Positions 25,297 to 35,197 of a stretch of DNA of 64,000 bases are shown here, in pieces. The notes under the pieces are model-generated. The model was not told the DNA's origin and did no database searches. It saw nothing but the letters and a program-made list of their open reading frames with translations. Where the stretch lies: positions 4,411,056 through 4,475,055 of the forward strand of contig NZ_CP040396.1 of NCBI RefSeq assembly GCF_005577435.1, read 5' to 3'. The DNA is from Paenibacillus algicola (GTDB lineage: Bacteria > Bacillota > Bacilli > Paenibacillales > Paenibacillaceae). Position 1 is the first letter of the stretch; the number at the start of each line of letters is the position of its first letter. A program made the position numbers and the translations under genes.

Positions 25297-25338
25297 GAAA
25301 AAAAGACCCGCCGGAAGCATAAGCATCCGAAGCAGGCC
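25297..25338 (-). terminator. Terminator of purA
   Basis: Imperfect G+C-rich stem (25305-25338: GGCCTGC...GCGGGTC on the minus strand) followed by eight T residues. It lies 70 nt after the purA stop. Confidence 0.65.
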
Positions 25339-25408
25339 TTTTACATTTAGATCTTGATTGATGCTGCCATGACCCTAGAAGCTCACGTCCACGGCAGTGT
25401 TACCGTCA

Positions 25409-26695
25409 TTATACGTAGATTGGTGCAATCTGGTTCGTCTGCTCCCGGTTACGGCCAACGGAGAAAATAGCAATCGGAATACCGGTCAGCTCGGCGACAC
25501 GCTCAACATAGCGGCGAGTGTTCTCCGGAAGGTCATCCATCGTCTTCGCACCGGTAATGTCCTCGCTCCAGCCTGGCAGCTCCTCATATACCGCTTCACA
25601 CTCGGCGAGCATGTTCAGGCTTGCCGGATAATGCGTGATCTCTTCACCGCGGTATTTGTAAGCGATACAGATTTTCACCGTTTCCAGTCCGCTCAGGACG
25701 TCGAGAGAGTTCAGCGACAGTCCGGTGATGCCGCTGACGCGGCGGGCATGGCGGACGACTACGCTGTCGAACCAGCCGACGCGGCGGGCACGGCCGGTCA
25801 CGGTGCCGTACTCATGTCCTTTTTCCCGGATAAAGTCACCGATCTCGTTGTTCAGCTCTGTCGGGAAAGGTCCATCGCCCACACGCGTCGTGTAGGATTT
25901 CGCAACCCCGATCACCTGCTGAATCTTGGACGGGCCTACCCCCGAGCCGATGCATACGCCGCCAGCCGACGGGTTGGAGGACGTCACATACGGGTATGTA
26001 CCCTGGTCAATATCGAGCATAACGCCTTGAGCGCCCTCGAACAGCACCTTCTTGTCATCGTCAATCGCATCGTTCAGGACAACAGAGGTGTCCTTGACAT
26101 AGCGGCGAATCTGCTCGGCATATTGCAGGTAGGTTGTCAGTACCTCTTCCACGTCCAGCGCCTGACCGCCGTACACCTGGGTAATCACCTGATTCTTCTC
26201 GTTCATCAGATGGCGGAGCTTCAGCTCGAATTCCTTCGCATCCATCAGATCTGCAATCCGAATGCCGTTACGAGCCGCCTTATCCATATAGCACGGGCCG
26301 ATCCCTTTACGGGTCGTTCCGATCTTGTTCGGTCCCTTACGGTCCTCTTCCAGCGCATCCAGCACCATATGGTACGGCATAATAACATGCGCGCGGTCGC
26401 TGATCACCAGATTGTCTGTGCTGAAGCCGTTCTCGTGAATGTACTGAATTTCCTCCAGCAGTGCTGCCGGGTTAATTACCATGCCGTTGCCAATGACGCA
26501 AATCTTATCCGTATAAAATACCCCGGATGGGATCAGGCTCAGCTTGAATTTCTTATCATTAATCAGAATGGTATGGCCGGCGTTATTACCGCCCTGGTAG
26601 CGGGCCACCACGTCAGCGCTTTCCGCCAGATAATCCGTGATCTTCCCTTTTCCTTCATCTCCCCATTGTGTTCCCACAACGACTACCGTTGACAT
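25409..26695 (-). CDS. purA: Adenylosuccinate synthetase
   Basis: 428 aa, normal length. ATG 26695 ([18 protein letters not shown]) follows GGAGG at 7 nt; the ATG two codons upstream is too close to the ribosome site. The GTP-binding loop GDEGKGK, the catalytic His in GGNNAGHTI, and signature segments [18 protein letters not shown] and RPRRVGWFD-like [12 protein letters not shown] are present. It joins IMP and aspartate using GTP, the first committed step to AMP. Monocistronic and separated from dnaB by a terminator, as in Bacillus. No PurR box was identified upstream. Confidence 0.98.
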   Translation of the reverse strand: MSTVVVVGTQWGDEGKGKITDYLAESADVVARYQGGNNAGHTILINDKKFKLSLIPSGVFYTDKICVIGNGMVINPAALLEEIQYIHENGFSTDNLVISDRAHVIMPYHMVLDALEEDRKGPNKIGTTRKGIGPCYMDKAARNGIRIADLMDAKEFELKLRHLMNEKNQVITQVYGGQALDVEEVLTTYLQYAEQIRRYVKDTSVVLNDAIDDDKKVLFEGAQGVMLDIDQGTYPYVTSSNPSAGGVCIGSGVGPSKIQQVIGVAKSYTTRVGDGPFPTELNNEIGDFIREKGHEYGTVTGRARRVGWFDSVVVRHARRVSGITGLSLNSLDVLSGLETVKICIAYKYRGEEITHYPASLNMLAECEAVYEELPGWSEDITGAKTMDDLPENTRRYVERVAELTGIPIAIFSVGRNREQTNQIAPIYV

Positions 26696-26881
26696 ATTCA
26701 TTCCTCCGCCCGGTGATGTTCACCATATATTATTTATTATTTCATATCATATACACATCTACATAAAAATCTGAACGTAGCCGCAGCAGCCGGTCTCTTG
26801 GGACCGTATTCAACCTGCCGCAGATCTGCCGCCCTTGGGCAGCAATACCAGTGTAACAGCCTCTTTTTTTTATGTCAAATC

Positions 26882-26920
26882 AAAAACGAACAATCGCACA
26901 TTTACATGTACGATTGTTCG
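26882..26920 (-). terminator. Terminator of the gdpP-rplI-dnaB operon
   Basis: Near-perfect stem CGAACAATCG...CGATTGTTCG (26887-26920) followed on the minus strand by TTTTTG, 17 nt after the dnaB stop. Confidence 0.88.
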
Positions 26921-26936
26921 GAATTGGGACAGGCCG

Positions 26937-28301
26937 CTATCCGGCTGCAAAGGCGTCGGCATGCGTGCGCTCATAATTGACGAACTTGTTGAAATTTTTG
27001 AGAAACACGAGCTCGACCGTGCCGACCGGGCCGTTACGCTGCTTGGCGATAATAATCTCGATAATGTTCTTTTTCTCGGTCTCCTGATTGTAGTAATCAT
27101 CCCGGTACAGGAAGGCGACAATGTCGGCATCCTGCTCGATGGAGCCGGATTCCCGCAGATCACTCATCATCGGACGCTTGTCCTGCCGCTGCTCGACACC
27201 CCGGCTGAGCTGGGAGAGGGCAATGACCGGAACCTCCAGCTCCCGCGCAATCTGCTTCAGTGTACGGGAAATTTCAGATACCTCCTGCTGGCGGTTCTCT
27301 CCGGCCTTGCCGCGGCCGTGAATCAGCTGCAGGTAGTCGATCAGAATCATGCCGAGCCCTTTTTCCTTCTTCAGGCGGCGGCACTTGGCGCGGATATCCG
27401 CCACCGTTACCCCTGGTGTATCGTCGATATAAATCTCCGCCTCCGACAAGGCTGCAATGCCCATCGTCAGCTTCGACCAGTCCTCATCGCCCTTGAAATC
27501 TCCATTCCGCATGACGCCCGCATCCAGGTTCGCCTCGGCGCAGATCATCCGCTGCACGAGCTGCGGTGCAGACATCTCCAGACTAAAGATGGCGACGGTC
27601 TCTTTGGCACGAATGGCGACATTCTGCGCAATGTTCAGCGCAAAGGCAGTCTTGCCGACGGACGGCCGCGCAGCGACGATAATAAGGTCGTTTCGCTGAA
27701 AGCCGCTCGTCATCTTGTCCAGATCCACGAACCCGGATGGAATGCCGGTCGTATTCCCGCGGTTCTGGTGAAGCGTCTCTACCTTCTCGAACACTTCCAT
27801 CAGCACATCCCGGATGGCAATAAAGCCGCTGCCCGACTTGCGGTTGGAAATTTCGAGAATGCGGCGCTCCGCCTCGCTCAGCATGCCCGACACATCTTCC
27901 CCGCCGGTATAGCCCTCGCTGACGATCTGAGTCGCCGTGCGGATCAACCGCCGCAGCATCGATTTCTCCTCAATCATCTGGGCGTAGTAATCTACGTTCG
28001 CAGCGGTGGGTACCCCGTGTGCCAGCTTCGCCAAATAGCTGACGCCGCCGATCTCCTCCAGCTGCCCTTTATCCTGCAGCCTGGAGGTGAGGGTTACCAG
28101 GTCGATCGGCTGGCCTTCCTCGCCCAGCTGCACCATGACCTCATAGATCATCTGGTGCGACTTGTCGTAGAAGTCCTCACTCTGAACCCGCTCCATCGCG
28201 GTGATGAGCGCTTCACTTTGCAGCAGCACCGCGCCGAGCACCGCCTGCTCTGCTTCCAGATTCTGGGGAGGTACCCGATCGAAATAAGCTTCTCCGCTCA
28301 T
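26937..28301 (-). CDS. dnaB: Replicative DNA helicase
   Basis: 454 aa, the DnaB-family hexameric helicase (named dnaC in Bacillus subtilis). The N-terminal helical domain is PQNLEAEQAVLGAVL. Walker A is AARPSVGKTAFALN, Walker B region ILIDYLQL, and the arginine finger lies in QLSRGVEQRQDKRPMMSDLRESG. It unwinds DNA ahead of the replisome and partners primase. The start ATG overlaps the rplI stop by one base (TAATG), so the genes are translationally coupled. Confidence 0.98.
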   Translation of the reverse strand: MSGEAYFDRVPPQNLEAEQAVLGAVLLQSEALITAMERVQSEDFYDKSHQMIYEVMVQLGEEGQPIDLVTLTSRLQDKGQLEEIGGVSYLAKLAHGVPTAANVDYYAQMIEEKSMLRRLIRTATQIVSEGYTGGEDVSGMLSEAERRILEISNRKSGSGFIAIRDVLMEVFEKVETLHQNRGNTTGIPSGFVDLDKMTSGFQRNDLIIVAARPSVGKTAFALNIAQNVAIRAKETVAIFSLEMSAPQLVQRMICAEANLDAGVMRNGDFKGDEDWSKLTMGIAALSEAEIYIDDTPGVTVADIRAKCRRLKKEKGLGMILIDYLQLIHGRGKAGENRQQEVSEISRTLKQIARELEVPVIALSQLSRGVEQRQDKRPMMSDLRESGSIEQDADIVAFLYRDDYYNQETEKKNIIEIIIAKQRNGPVGTVELVFLKNFNKFVNYERTHADAFAAG

Positions 28302-28744
28302 TATTCCTCCGTAATCTGTACCTTGAGGGTCGCCTTCACCTCAGGGTGAAGCTTCACCGGTACCTGGGTAACGCCCAATGTCCGGATGGGATCGCTTAGC
28401 TCAATCTTGCGCTTGTCAATTTTCAGCTTCTGGGCTGCCAGCGCCTCTGCAATCTGCTTGCTCGTAATTGCGCCGAACAAGCGGCCGCCTTCCCCGGATT
28501 TCGCCTTCAGCACAATCGTCATATCCTCCAGCTTCTTGCCGAGCGCTGCCGCCTCATCCTTCTCCTGCTGCTTGCGCTTCTCCTCGGACAGGTTCTGCTG
28601 CTCCAGCGTCTTCATGTTGCCGTCCGTCGCCGGACGCGCCACACCGCGTGGAAACAGGAAATTCGTTGCATACCCTTCAGATACTTCCTTCACTTCGCCT
28701 TTCTTGCCTTGGCCCTTCATATCTTTTATAAAAATAACCTTCAT
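28301..28744 (-). CDS. rplI: 50S ribosomal protein L9
   Basis: 147 aa. The N-terminal rRNA-binding domain ([30 protein letters not shown]) contains the family signature, joined by a long helix to a C-terminal domain ([28 protein letters not shown]). It is a structural protein at the base of the L1 stalk. It overlaps gdpP upstream by 4 nt and dnaB downstream by 1 nt. Confidence 0.98.
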   Translation of the reverse strand: MKVIFIKDMKGQGKKGEVKEVSEGYATNFLFPRGVARPATDGNMKTLEQQNLSEEKRKQQEKDEAAALGKKLEDMTIVLKAKSGEGGRLFGAITSKQIAEALAAQKLKIDKRKIELSDPIRTLGVTQVPVKLHPEVKATLKVQITEE

Positions 28745-30732
28745 TCAAATAACCCCTCTTTCGCTTCAATATCAGCCAGCACGTCCATCAGCTGCACCTC
28801 TGCCTGCTCCAGCGTTGTATCCAGCTGTACCGCTGCATTGGTGAGATGGCCGCCGCCGCCCAGCCGCTCCATCACCATCTGTACGTTCATGCGTCCCATC
28901 GACCGGGCGCTGATGCCAATCCGTCCGTCGGTCCGCTCGCTAATGACAAAGGAAGCCTGGACATCGGTCATATTTAGCAGCATATCGGCGGCCTGGGCAA
29001 TAAGCAGCTGTGAAATCTGCTGCCCGGAATGCGTCACGGCGAGCGCGATATGTCCATATACCATTCTAGCATGTTTGATGATCTCTGCCTTAGCGATAAA
29101 TTCTGTCAAATCTTCTTTTAACACCCGTTGAATCAAAGCGGTGTCCGCTCCGTGGCGCCGCAGGAACCCGGCGGCCTCAAAGGTCCGCGAGCCTGTATGC
29201 AGCGAATAATGCTTCGTATCCACGGTAATGCCGGCCAGCAGCACGGTCGCCTCCAGCGGCGTCAGGGACACCCGCTCATGAATATACTGCAGCACCTCGG
29301 TCACGAGCTCACAGGCCGAGGAGGCGTAAGGCTCAAGGTAGACTAGTACGGCATCGTTTATAAATTCCTCGCCCCGCCGGTGATGGTCGATGACAACGAC
29401 CCTGCTCGCCTGCTTCACAAGGCGCGGCTCCATCGTCATGGACGCTTTATGAGTGTCTACCACCACCAGCAGGGAGTGCGGCGTCAGCAGTTGCAGCGCC
29501 TGCTCCGGAGAAATAAAGCGTCCGGAGAGCTTCTCCTCCTTGCGCACCTCGTTCATAATGCGCTGCACGGCAGGATTCAGACCCTCCAGCACGATATGCG
29601 CCTCCACATTGTACAGCTGCGCCGCCTTCAGCACCCCGATGGACGCTCCAATCACGTCCATATCCGGCAGCTTGTGGCCCATAATAATGACGCGGTCGCT
29701 CTCCTGCATCAAATCGCGAAGCGCGTGTGAGATGACTCGGGCGCGCACCCGGGTCCGCTTCTCCACGGCGTTCGATTTGCCGCCGTAGAAGGACAGGCGC
29801 TGACCTGCTTTTACCGCGGCCTGATCGCCGCCGCGCCCCAGCGCCATATCCAGACTGGACTGCGCCAGCTGACCCAGCTCTGTGACATCATCGGCGCCAA
29901 AAGCCAGCCCGACGCTCAGCGTCAGCGGCACCTTCAGATCCGCGGTCATTTCCCGCACCTCATCCAGGATCACGAACCGGCTGTTCTCCAGCGCATCCAA
30001 AGACCGCTTGTTCAGCATCATGAGAAACCGCTCGGAGGAGAGCCGCCGGAGATACACATTGAACTCACGCGCCCAATCCGTGACCTGACTGCTAACTCTG
30101 GCGAGCAGCGCGGTCCGCTGCTGATCATCCATGCCCTGACTGGCCTCATCCACGTTATCCATCATCATAATCCCGATGGCGAGCCGTTCCTCTTCATAGG
30201 TCTGACGCAGATTCACAAGCTCCGTAATTTCATCCAGGTAAATCAGCCGCTCGTCCGGTATGACAGTAGCGCCGTAGTATTCCTCATCATGCGACAGCTC
30301 CAGCCGAACCTCCTTGGGCAGGCCTTCCTTGGATTCCTTTTTCTCGCGCAGCGTATCCACCAGCTCCGGAAACAGCTCTGCAAGCGGCATTCCGACCAGA
30401 TTGCGGTGCGGAAACATCCCCCCGACGAACTGATTGCTCCATTCTACCGTCTTGTCCTCACTATAAAGGATTATGCCAAAGGGAAGGGAGCTTACAGCCT
30501 CCCCTTCCACCCTGCGGATGCGAAAGGATAAATCTCCGATGTATTCCACCAGATCCCGCCGCGCCTTCATCTCCGCCTTCAGCATGCCGTAGCCGCTGGC
30601 CAGGGAAAGGAACAGGCCGATCAAGCCCAGCCAGGTATTATAAGCCGATATGAAAATCACGAGCAAAAGGACCAGAGCAAACGCCCAGACGGTATAATAG
30701 CCGTGCCAGCGTTTCTGTAGAAATTTAGGCAT
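28741..30732 (-). CDS. gdpP: c-di-AMP phosphodiesterase GdpP
   Basis: 663 aa. Two N-terminal transmembrane helices, a PAS-like domain (about 80-150), a degenerate GGDEF domain (about 170-300) and a DHH/DHHA1 phosphodiesterase. The DHH metal ligands are visible in [25 protein letters not shown] and [12 protein letters not shown], and the DHHA1 motif in [32 protein letters not shown]. It breaks down cyclic di-AMP, which sets potassium balance and wall stress tolerance. It overlaps rplI by 4 nt and follows the DUF2232 gene by 11 nt. Confidence 0.97.
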   Translation of the reverse strand: MPKFLQKRWHGYYTVWAFALVLLLVIFISAYNTWLGLIGLFLSLASGYGMLKAEMKARRDLVEYIGDLSFRIRRVEGEAVSSLPFGIILYSEDKTVEWSNQFVGGMFPHRNLVGMPLAELFPELVDTLREKKESKEGLPKEVRLELSHDEEYYGATVIPDERLIYLDEITELVNLRQTYEEERLAIGIMMMDNVDEASQGMDDQQRTALLARVSSQVTDWAREFNVYLRRLSSERFLMMLNKRSLDALENSRFVILDEVREMTADLKVPLTLSVGLAFGADDVTELGQLAQSSLDMALGRGGDQAAVKAGQRLSFYGGKSNAVEKRTRVRARVISHALRDLMQESDRVIIMGHKLPDMDVIGASIGVLKAAQLYNVEAHIVLEGLNPAVQRIMNEVRKEEKLSGRFISPEQALQLLTPHSLLVVVDTHKASMTMEPRLVKQASRVVVIDHHRRGEEFINDAVLVYLEPYASSACELVTEVLQYIHERVSLTPLEATVLLAGITVDTKHYSLHTGSRTFEAAGFLRRHGADTALIQRVLKEDLTEFIAKAEIIKHARMVYGHIALAVTHSGQQISQLLIAQAADMLLNMTDVQASFVISERTDGRIGISARSMGRMNVQMVMERLGGGGHLTNAAVQLDTTLEQAEVQLMDVLADIEAKEGLFE

Positions 30733-30743
30733 GACTGATCACC

Positions 30744-31670
30744 CTATCTTTTGTTTTTACTAAATGCCTGGCGCAGCGGAAACACCAGATCCAGAATGCC
30801 GATAATCTGCATCGGCGGGAACAGAACAATCGGAATGGCTGACAGGATCGGAAGGATCGGATGCCACTTCCGGTTATCGGCCAGAAAGAAGAAGAAGCCC
30901 AGCGCCTGAATCATAAAGCACAGCTGCAGCAGCGGCGTGGCGTTAACGACAATGACCTCCAGGAACCGGCTGTCCGAATCCTGACTCGCAAAATCCAGAA
31001 TGACGACCAGAAGGTAATACCAGATCAGCGAGCGCGGCAGTCTCCAGTCCTTGGCACGCTTCAGCGCCGGTACCGAAACCCCCATCCGGTTCAGCACCGG
31101 GCGAGCGATCGCATGCGTAATAGCAACAATCAGAAGCGAGCTGAGAATCATGGCAAACGGCAGCATCATCTGGGTCATGCGGCTAATGGCTTCGCTCTGC
31201 TCGGCTGTCCAAGTCAGGCCTCCAGTCAAAGCGCCGCTGCTGCCCATATCCTCCAGAGGCTGCGTGGTCATGGTGACGATCTCATCTACATACTGGTTCA
31301 CATCCAGCTGGAAAAACGCCGTTCCGACTACTAACAGCAGCACCAGCTCCAGCAGCAGCGCCGCAAGGCCGTAGCGGAGCACCTTCATCGCCGGCTCCTG
31401 CTTACGGTACAGCTGTCCCATAATGACGCCCGGAACCAGGAAGAACGCAGCCATAACTAGAAAAATCGGGTGAATCAAAGCCACTGCGAGCCAGACCGGC
31501 ACGATGTGGAGCATGAATAATTTTAGAGGCAGTGCAGCGAATAGAACGGCAACCGGCACAACGAGCAGAAATGCAGTTACCATGGAAAACGGTGTAAGTA
31601 ACGACAGCAGCAAGAGTAAATAAATGATGCTCCAGACTGCAGGCGCAAAGCGCTGTTTCAATAGGTTCAC
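30744..31670 (-). CDS. DUF2232 membrane protein (YybS type)
   Basis: 308 aa, seven to eight hydrophobic helices across most of the length (for example IIYLLLLLSLLTPFSMVTAFLLVVPVAVLF and VLRYGLAALLLELVLLLVVGTAFF). It belongs to the YybS/DUF2232 family, which resembles small-molecule transporters such as ECF S-components. Substrate unknown. It lies between the MazG-like gene (4-nt overlap) and gdpP, the usual order in Bacillales, so a link with cyclic di-AMP or ribosome-associated regulation has been suggested only by neighbourhood. Confidence 0.9.
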   Translation of the reverse strand: MNLLKQRFAPAVWSIIYLLLLLSLLTPFSMVTAFLLVVPVAVLFAALPLKLFMLHIVPVWLAVALIHPIFLVMAAFFLVPGVIMGQLYRKQEPAMKVLRYGLAALLLELVLLLVVGTAFFQLDVNQYVDEIVTMTTQPLEDMGSSGALTGGLTWTAEQSEAISRMTQMMLPFAMILSSLLIVAITHAIARPVLNRMGVSVPALKRAKDWRLPRSLIWYYLLVVILDFASQDSDSRFLEVIVVNATPLLQLCFMIQALGFFFFLADNRKWHPILPILSAIPIVLFPPMQIIGILDLVFPLRQAFSKNKR

Positions 31671-31969
31671 CTCTTACGCAAATGTTCTTGGAGTGCTGAA
31701 ATATCCTGATACCAGTCCTCCAGCTGATGGCCTTCCTGCTGGTGTTTTTTTAGCTTTTCAAGTAGGAGCCCATCCAAATCCTTGTAGGACATTCCCAGTC
31801 TGCGCCCCAGTATGTAAGAGCTCATCATGAGGCTGGCCAGACTATCCCCAACCTTACCGGTGCTTCCTTCCCACAAGGCCTTGAACAGCCGGGACACATT
31901 GTCAACGACCTCCGTCTTCAGCCACTCAATGACCTTGGCTCTCTTGGCAACATCCAAATCCTTTGGCAA
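31667..31969 (-). CDS. MazG-like protein
   Basis: 100 aa, all-helical. It begins MPKDLDVAKRAKVIEWLKTEVVDNVSRLFK and continues LASLMMSSYILGRRLGMSYKDLDGLLLEKL, matching the MazG-like family common before yybS in Bacillales. The classical EExxE metal sites of active MazG pyrophosphohydrolases are not seen, so hydrolase activity is doubtful. Its stop overlaps the DUF2232 start by 4 nt; first gene of the transcript that continues to dnaB. Confidence 0.85.
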   Translation of the reverse strand: MPKDLDVAKRAKVIEWLKTEVVDNVSRLFKALWEGSTGKVGDSLASLMMSSYILGRRLGMSYKDLDGLLLEKLKKHQQEGHQLEDWYQDISALQEHLRKR

Positions 31970-32130
31970 GCCTCATCTCTCCCGTGAAAAAGCTTTATTG
32001 CTGATTATAGCATAAAAGCGCCTTCCCCACATCAAGCGAGCGGGGAGCAGCAACCCCGAACATACAGCACGAGCCTGCGCCGCTTGAATTTCAAAGTGCG
32101 GTCGCAGGCCCGATTCTTGGCTCATGGTCT

Positions 32131-32571
32131 TCAGGACGAGGCCCCGCTGGATTCAGCGGCAGGCTCCCGGGAAACGAATTTTTCACAATATTCAATGACC
32201 TGGCTGCGGCGGACGATGCCGATAAAGCGGTTCATATCATCCACTACCGGTACAAAGTTCTGCACCTTCGCCAGGTTGATCAGATCCTCCATATTCGCCT
32301 CGATCGAGACCGGCTTGATCTCCATCCGCAGCGGAACGTCTCGCAGCGAGAATCGGGAGGAATTCTCAAACGTGATCTGGCCATCCGAGTTTTTCATGTA
32401 CCACAGCAGATCTCCCTCCGTCACTGTCCCCGCATACTGTCCGTCCTTATCCAGAATCGGCACCGCCGTATATCGGTGGTACTCCATCCGCTCCAGCGTT
32501 TGCCGCAGCGTGGAATCCCAAGTCAGGCAGACAACCTCCTGCTTCGGCAGCAAAAAAAACGCGATATTCAT
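32131..32571 (-). CDS. CBS-domain protein
   Basis: 146 aa with two CBS motifs in tandem: YHRYTAVPILDKDGQYAGTVTEGDLLWYM (about 30-60) and VQNFVPVVDDMNRFIGIVRRSQVIEYC (about 105-135). The CBS pair forms a Bateman module that usually binds adenine nucleotides, including cyclic di-AMP in some homologues. No other domain. Ligand not decidable. Monocistronic, between an LCP gene and the MazG-like gene. Confidence 0.9.
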   Translation of the reverse strand: MNIAFFLLPKQEVVCLTWDSTLRQTLERMEYHRYTAVPILDKDGQYAGTVTEGDLLWYMKNSDGQITFENSSRFSLRDVPLRMEIKPVSIEANMEDLINLAKVQNFVPVVDDMNRFIGIVRRSQVIEYCEKFVSREPAAESSGASS

Positions 32572-32730
32572 AATTCCTGAATCCTCCTTCTAAACACGGA
32601 CGCTCTTGTTCAGATGTCCGCCGTCGCTCTTTTTTCAATCTATGCGACCGTACGCCACCGTATGGCGTGAATTTGCAAGCGCTTTATTATTGAAATCCTT
32701 CTCCAACACATATCGGCTTACAGGACACAA

Positions 32731-32762
32731 AATCAGCAGCCAGACAATCCGGACTGCTGATT
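32731..32762 (-). terminator. Terminator of the LCP gene
   Basis: Stem AATCAGCAG / CTGCTGATT with TTTTG following on the minus strand; 46 nt after the stop at 32809. Confidence 0.7.
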
Positions 32763-32808
32763 TAACTCATCCTGCACTATATCAGTCCGTATGATCCGGC
32801 CTGCTTCA

Positions 32809-33822
32809 TTATTCTTCCGCTTCTACAGTGTTCTGCTGCTGAGACTGTTCCTCGACTTCTGCTTCCGGCTTCATGAGCTGGGACTCCGGCGTGTCCGGGT
32901 TCATCCAGTTGTCGATCATATCCTTGGCAAGCTGAACATCCTCTTCATAAGCTTCATTATAAAAAACGCCGCCATAGCGCACACCTTCACCCATAATCGT
33001 CATTGTCGTCATTTCCGGCTTGCCGCCAGCCATGAGCTGCTTCGCCAGGTCCACCATAAATTTAGGCTGCATATCCGTCTGGAAGTTCTCTCCCATAACC
33101 TCGATATACTCCGGCACTCTGCTGATCTGATCCAGCTCCTTCAGCCGCTTGGCTACGGCATCGAGGAATACCTGCTGCCGCTTCGTCCGGTTGTAATCAC
33201 TATCCTCACGGTAGCGCACGTAATTGAGCGCATCCTCTCCGTAATAGACAGGCTGATTCGCCTTGATCGTGAACTTATCGTGATTCCAGCCTTTGTTCAC
33301 AATGTCCTTGCCAATCGGCAGCTCCACGCCGCCCATAGCGTCAATGACGTCCTTCAAGCCCTGAAAGTTAATCGATGCATAATAATTAATGTCCTCATCC
33401 AGAAATGCTTCCATCGTGTCCAGCGCCATCTGATGGCCGCCAAAGGCAAAGGCATGCGTGATCTTGTCTTTATGTCCGCGGCCGACCATTTCCACATACG
33501 TATCCCGCGGGACCGAGATCAGCAATATATTCGATTCCTTCGGACGTACCACCGCCATAATCATCGTGTCGGAGCGTGCCGGCTCATCCTCCCGCTGATC
33601 GCTTCCCAGCAGCATGACGCTGAACGGCTCGCTTTGCATCACCGCCGGCTCCGGGGCCTGCTCGCTCTGCAGCGGCTTGTATGAGTGCTGCAGCGAGTTC
33701 TCCACCTTATCAGCCATGAACAGGTCAAAAGCCAGCACGGTCAGTTGGGAGCGAAACAGAAACGCCAGCCCGCCGAGCAGCATAACTGCGGCCAGGGTGA
33801 TATATATCATTTTCCTCTTCAT
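32809..33822 (-). CDS. LCP-family cell-wall polymer ligase (LytR-CpsA-Psr)
   Basis: 337 aa. An N-terminal signal anchor (IYITLAAVMLLGGLAFLF) is followed by the LCP domain: VMLLGSDQREDEPARSDTMI, then RDTYVEMVG, and later GKDIVNKGWNHDKFTI, LNYVRYREDSDYNRTKRQQ. The conserved Arg and Asp residues that bind the polyprenyl-pyrophosphate are present. These enzymes attach teichoic acids or other glycopolymers to peptidoglycan outside the membrane. The C-terminal tail is Glu/Gln-rich. Monocistronic. Confidence 0.94.
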   Translation of the reverse strand: MKRKMIYITLAAVMLLGGLAFLFRSQLTVLAFDLFMADKVENSLQHSYKPLQSEQAPEPAVMQSEPFSVMLLGSDQREDEPARSDTMIMAVVRPKESNILLISVPRDTYVEMVGRGHKDKITHAFAFGGHQMALDTMEAFLDEDINYYASINFQGLKDVIDAMGGVELPIGKDIVNKGWNHDKFTIKANQPVYYGEDALNYVRYREDSDYNRTKRQQVFLDAVAKRLKELDQISRVPEYIEVMGENFQTDMQPKFMVDLAKQLMAGGKPEMTTMTIMGEGVRYGGVFYNEAYEEDVQLAKDMIDNWMNPDTPESQLMKPEAEVEEQSQQQNTVEAEE

Positions 33823-34082
33823 GAGTTATATTCCTTCTTTTTTTATAAAATAATAGCTTGGGGCTGACTGATTTCCATGTTTGCGGAAGCTACTCTTTCG
33901 CCGCCTCCTTTCATTCATTAAACGAATATGCGCCCTGATGACGCATCATGACCGGCGTGTTCATTGCAGGCTGCAAGACCATCCGCCGGGGCATCACTTT
34001 TATTGTAAACGATGTTGAGTCTTCCTGTGAAGGGATCGGTAAAACTTCCATAATTCATCCACAATTACGTACCTGCCATAGA

Positions 34083-35036
34083 TTAAAAAAGAGCAGCCGT
34101 CGCCTTCTCCGGATGGAGCCAGTCGTTCAGCCGCTCTTGCAATGTCATATTCTTGCTGAAGCCATAATCAAACAGCCTCCGCGTCTCTTCAAACCGCTGC
34201 TCCCTGCTGCCCGTACCGAGCACGACAGCGATCAGGCGGGTGCCGCCTCTCTGGGCTGTGCCTGTAAAGCAATACCCCGCCTGCTCTGAGTAGCCGGCCT
34301 TCAGTCCGTCTGTTCCTTCATAGGCATAGGGACCGGCCATGGATGGAAGCATCCAGTTGTTGCTGCTTAAATATAAGTCCTTGCCCGCGATCTTGATCTG
34401 GGTCTGGCTTGAGGTGTCCAGAATTTCGGGGTACTGCGTAATGAGATGAGCCGCCAAAAGGGCTGTATCTGCCGCAGTCATTCGGGTGCTGCTTGCAGCC
34501 GGCTTACTTCCGTCCTTGCCGGGGTGCTTCTGCTGTGCCTGTGCGGATGGATAAAATACCGTTTGCGGCGATAATCCCAGCTCCCGGGAGCGCTGATTCA
34601 TCAGGTGAACAAAATCCTTCTCCGTGCCAGACATATGCTCCGCCAGAGCCATTGCTGCATCCTCGGCAGAGTAGAACGCGACGCCTTGAAACAGCTCCTG
34701 CACCGTCACAACCTCACCGGCTTGAAGCCGCAGGCGGTTGCCCTGGGACTGACTCGCTGCCAGGCTGACCTTTACCTTGTCCTCCCAGTGAATAACACCT
34801 GAACGGACGCCATCGAGCACGAGCAGCTGTGTCATCAACTTCGGCATGCTCGCTGAAGGCAGTGGAGCATTCTGATTATGGCTATACAATATCCGGCCGC
34901 TCTGCAGATCCAGCAGTACGACGGCCTTAGCCTGCGTCTGTGGCCGTTTGCCGGAATCGGCACCGGCGAGCATCAGTGAGCCTGCCGGGAAAGCAATCAA
35001 CATCATCATCACAACCCAAAACCACTTTTTCCTCAT
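34083..35036 (-). CDS. D-alanyl-D-alanine carboxypeptidase-like protein with altered motifs
   Basis: 317 aa from ATG 35036 (MRKKWFWVV), chosen for GGAGGG 7 nt upstream. A signal peptide (WFWVVMMMLIAFPAGSLMLAGA) is followed by an S11 peptidase domain. The nucleophile motif SMPK is intact (Ser63, Lys66), but the second motif, usually SxN, reads SAED (about 123-126) and the third, usually KTG, reads KAG (246-248, TDGLKAGYSEQAGY). The C-terminal dimer-anchor domain of DacA is missing. It may still trim peptidoglycan, or bind it without cleavage. Monocistronic, between the LCP gene and the opp operon. Confidence 0.85.
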   Translation of the reverse strand: MRKKWFWVVMMMLIAFPAGSLMLAGADSGKRPQTQAKAVVLLDLQSGRILYSHNQNAPLPSASMPKLMTQLLVLDGVRSGVIHWEDKVKVSLAASQSQGNRLRLQAGEVVTVQELFQGVAFYSAEDAAMALAEHMSGTEKDFVHLMNQRSRELGLSPQTVFYPSAQAQQKHPGKDGSKPAASSTRMTAADTALLAAHLITQYPEILDTSSQTQIKIAGKDLYLSSNNWMLPSMAGPYAYEGTDGLKAGYSEQAGYCFTGTAQRGGTRLIAVVLGTGSREQRFEETRRLFDYGFSKNMTLQERLNDWLHPEKATAALF

Positions 35037-35147
35037 CGCGTAACCCTCCATACTATATAGACGGTTGAAAAGCGGTTTTGGTCTTCTTTTTTTCACATTT
35101 TTTTAAAGTTTTTTTGGACAGCAGGAGCATGGGCGCTGCCAGAACAC

Positions 35148-35175
35148 AAAAAACAGCGGCGAGGATTCGCCGCTG
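35148..35175 (-). terminator. Terminator of the opp operon
   Basis: Perfect stem CAGCGGCGA / TCGCCGCTG (35154-35175) followed on the minus strand by TTTTTTG, 22 nt after the oppF stop. Confidence 0.88.
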
Positions 35176-35197
35176 CTCTCAAAACCTATGAATATAT

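Noticed and set aside
32047..32110. Hairpin GCCTGCG...CGCAGGC after the CBS gene as terminator
   Set aside because: No T-run on either strand after the stem; kept out of the terminator list.
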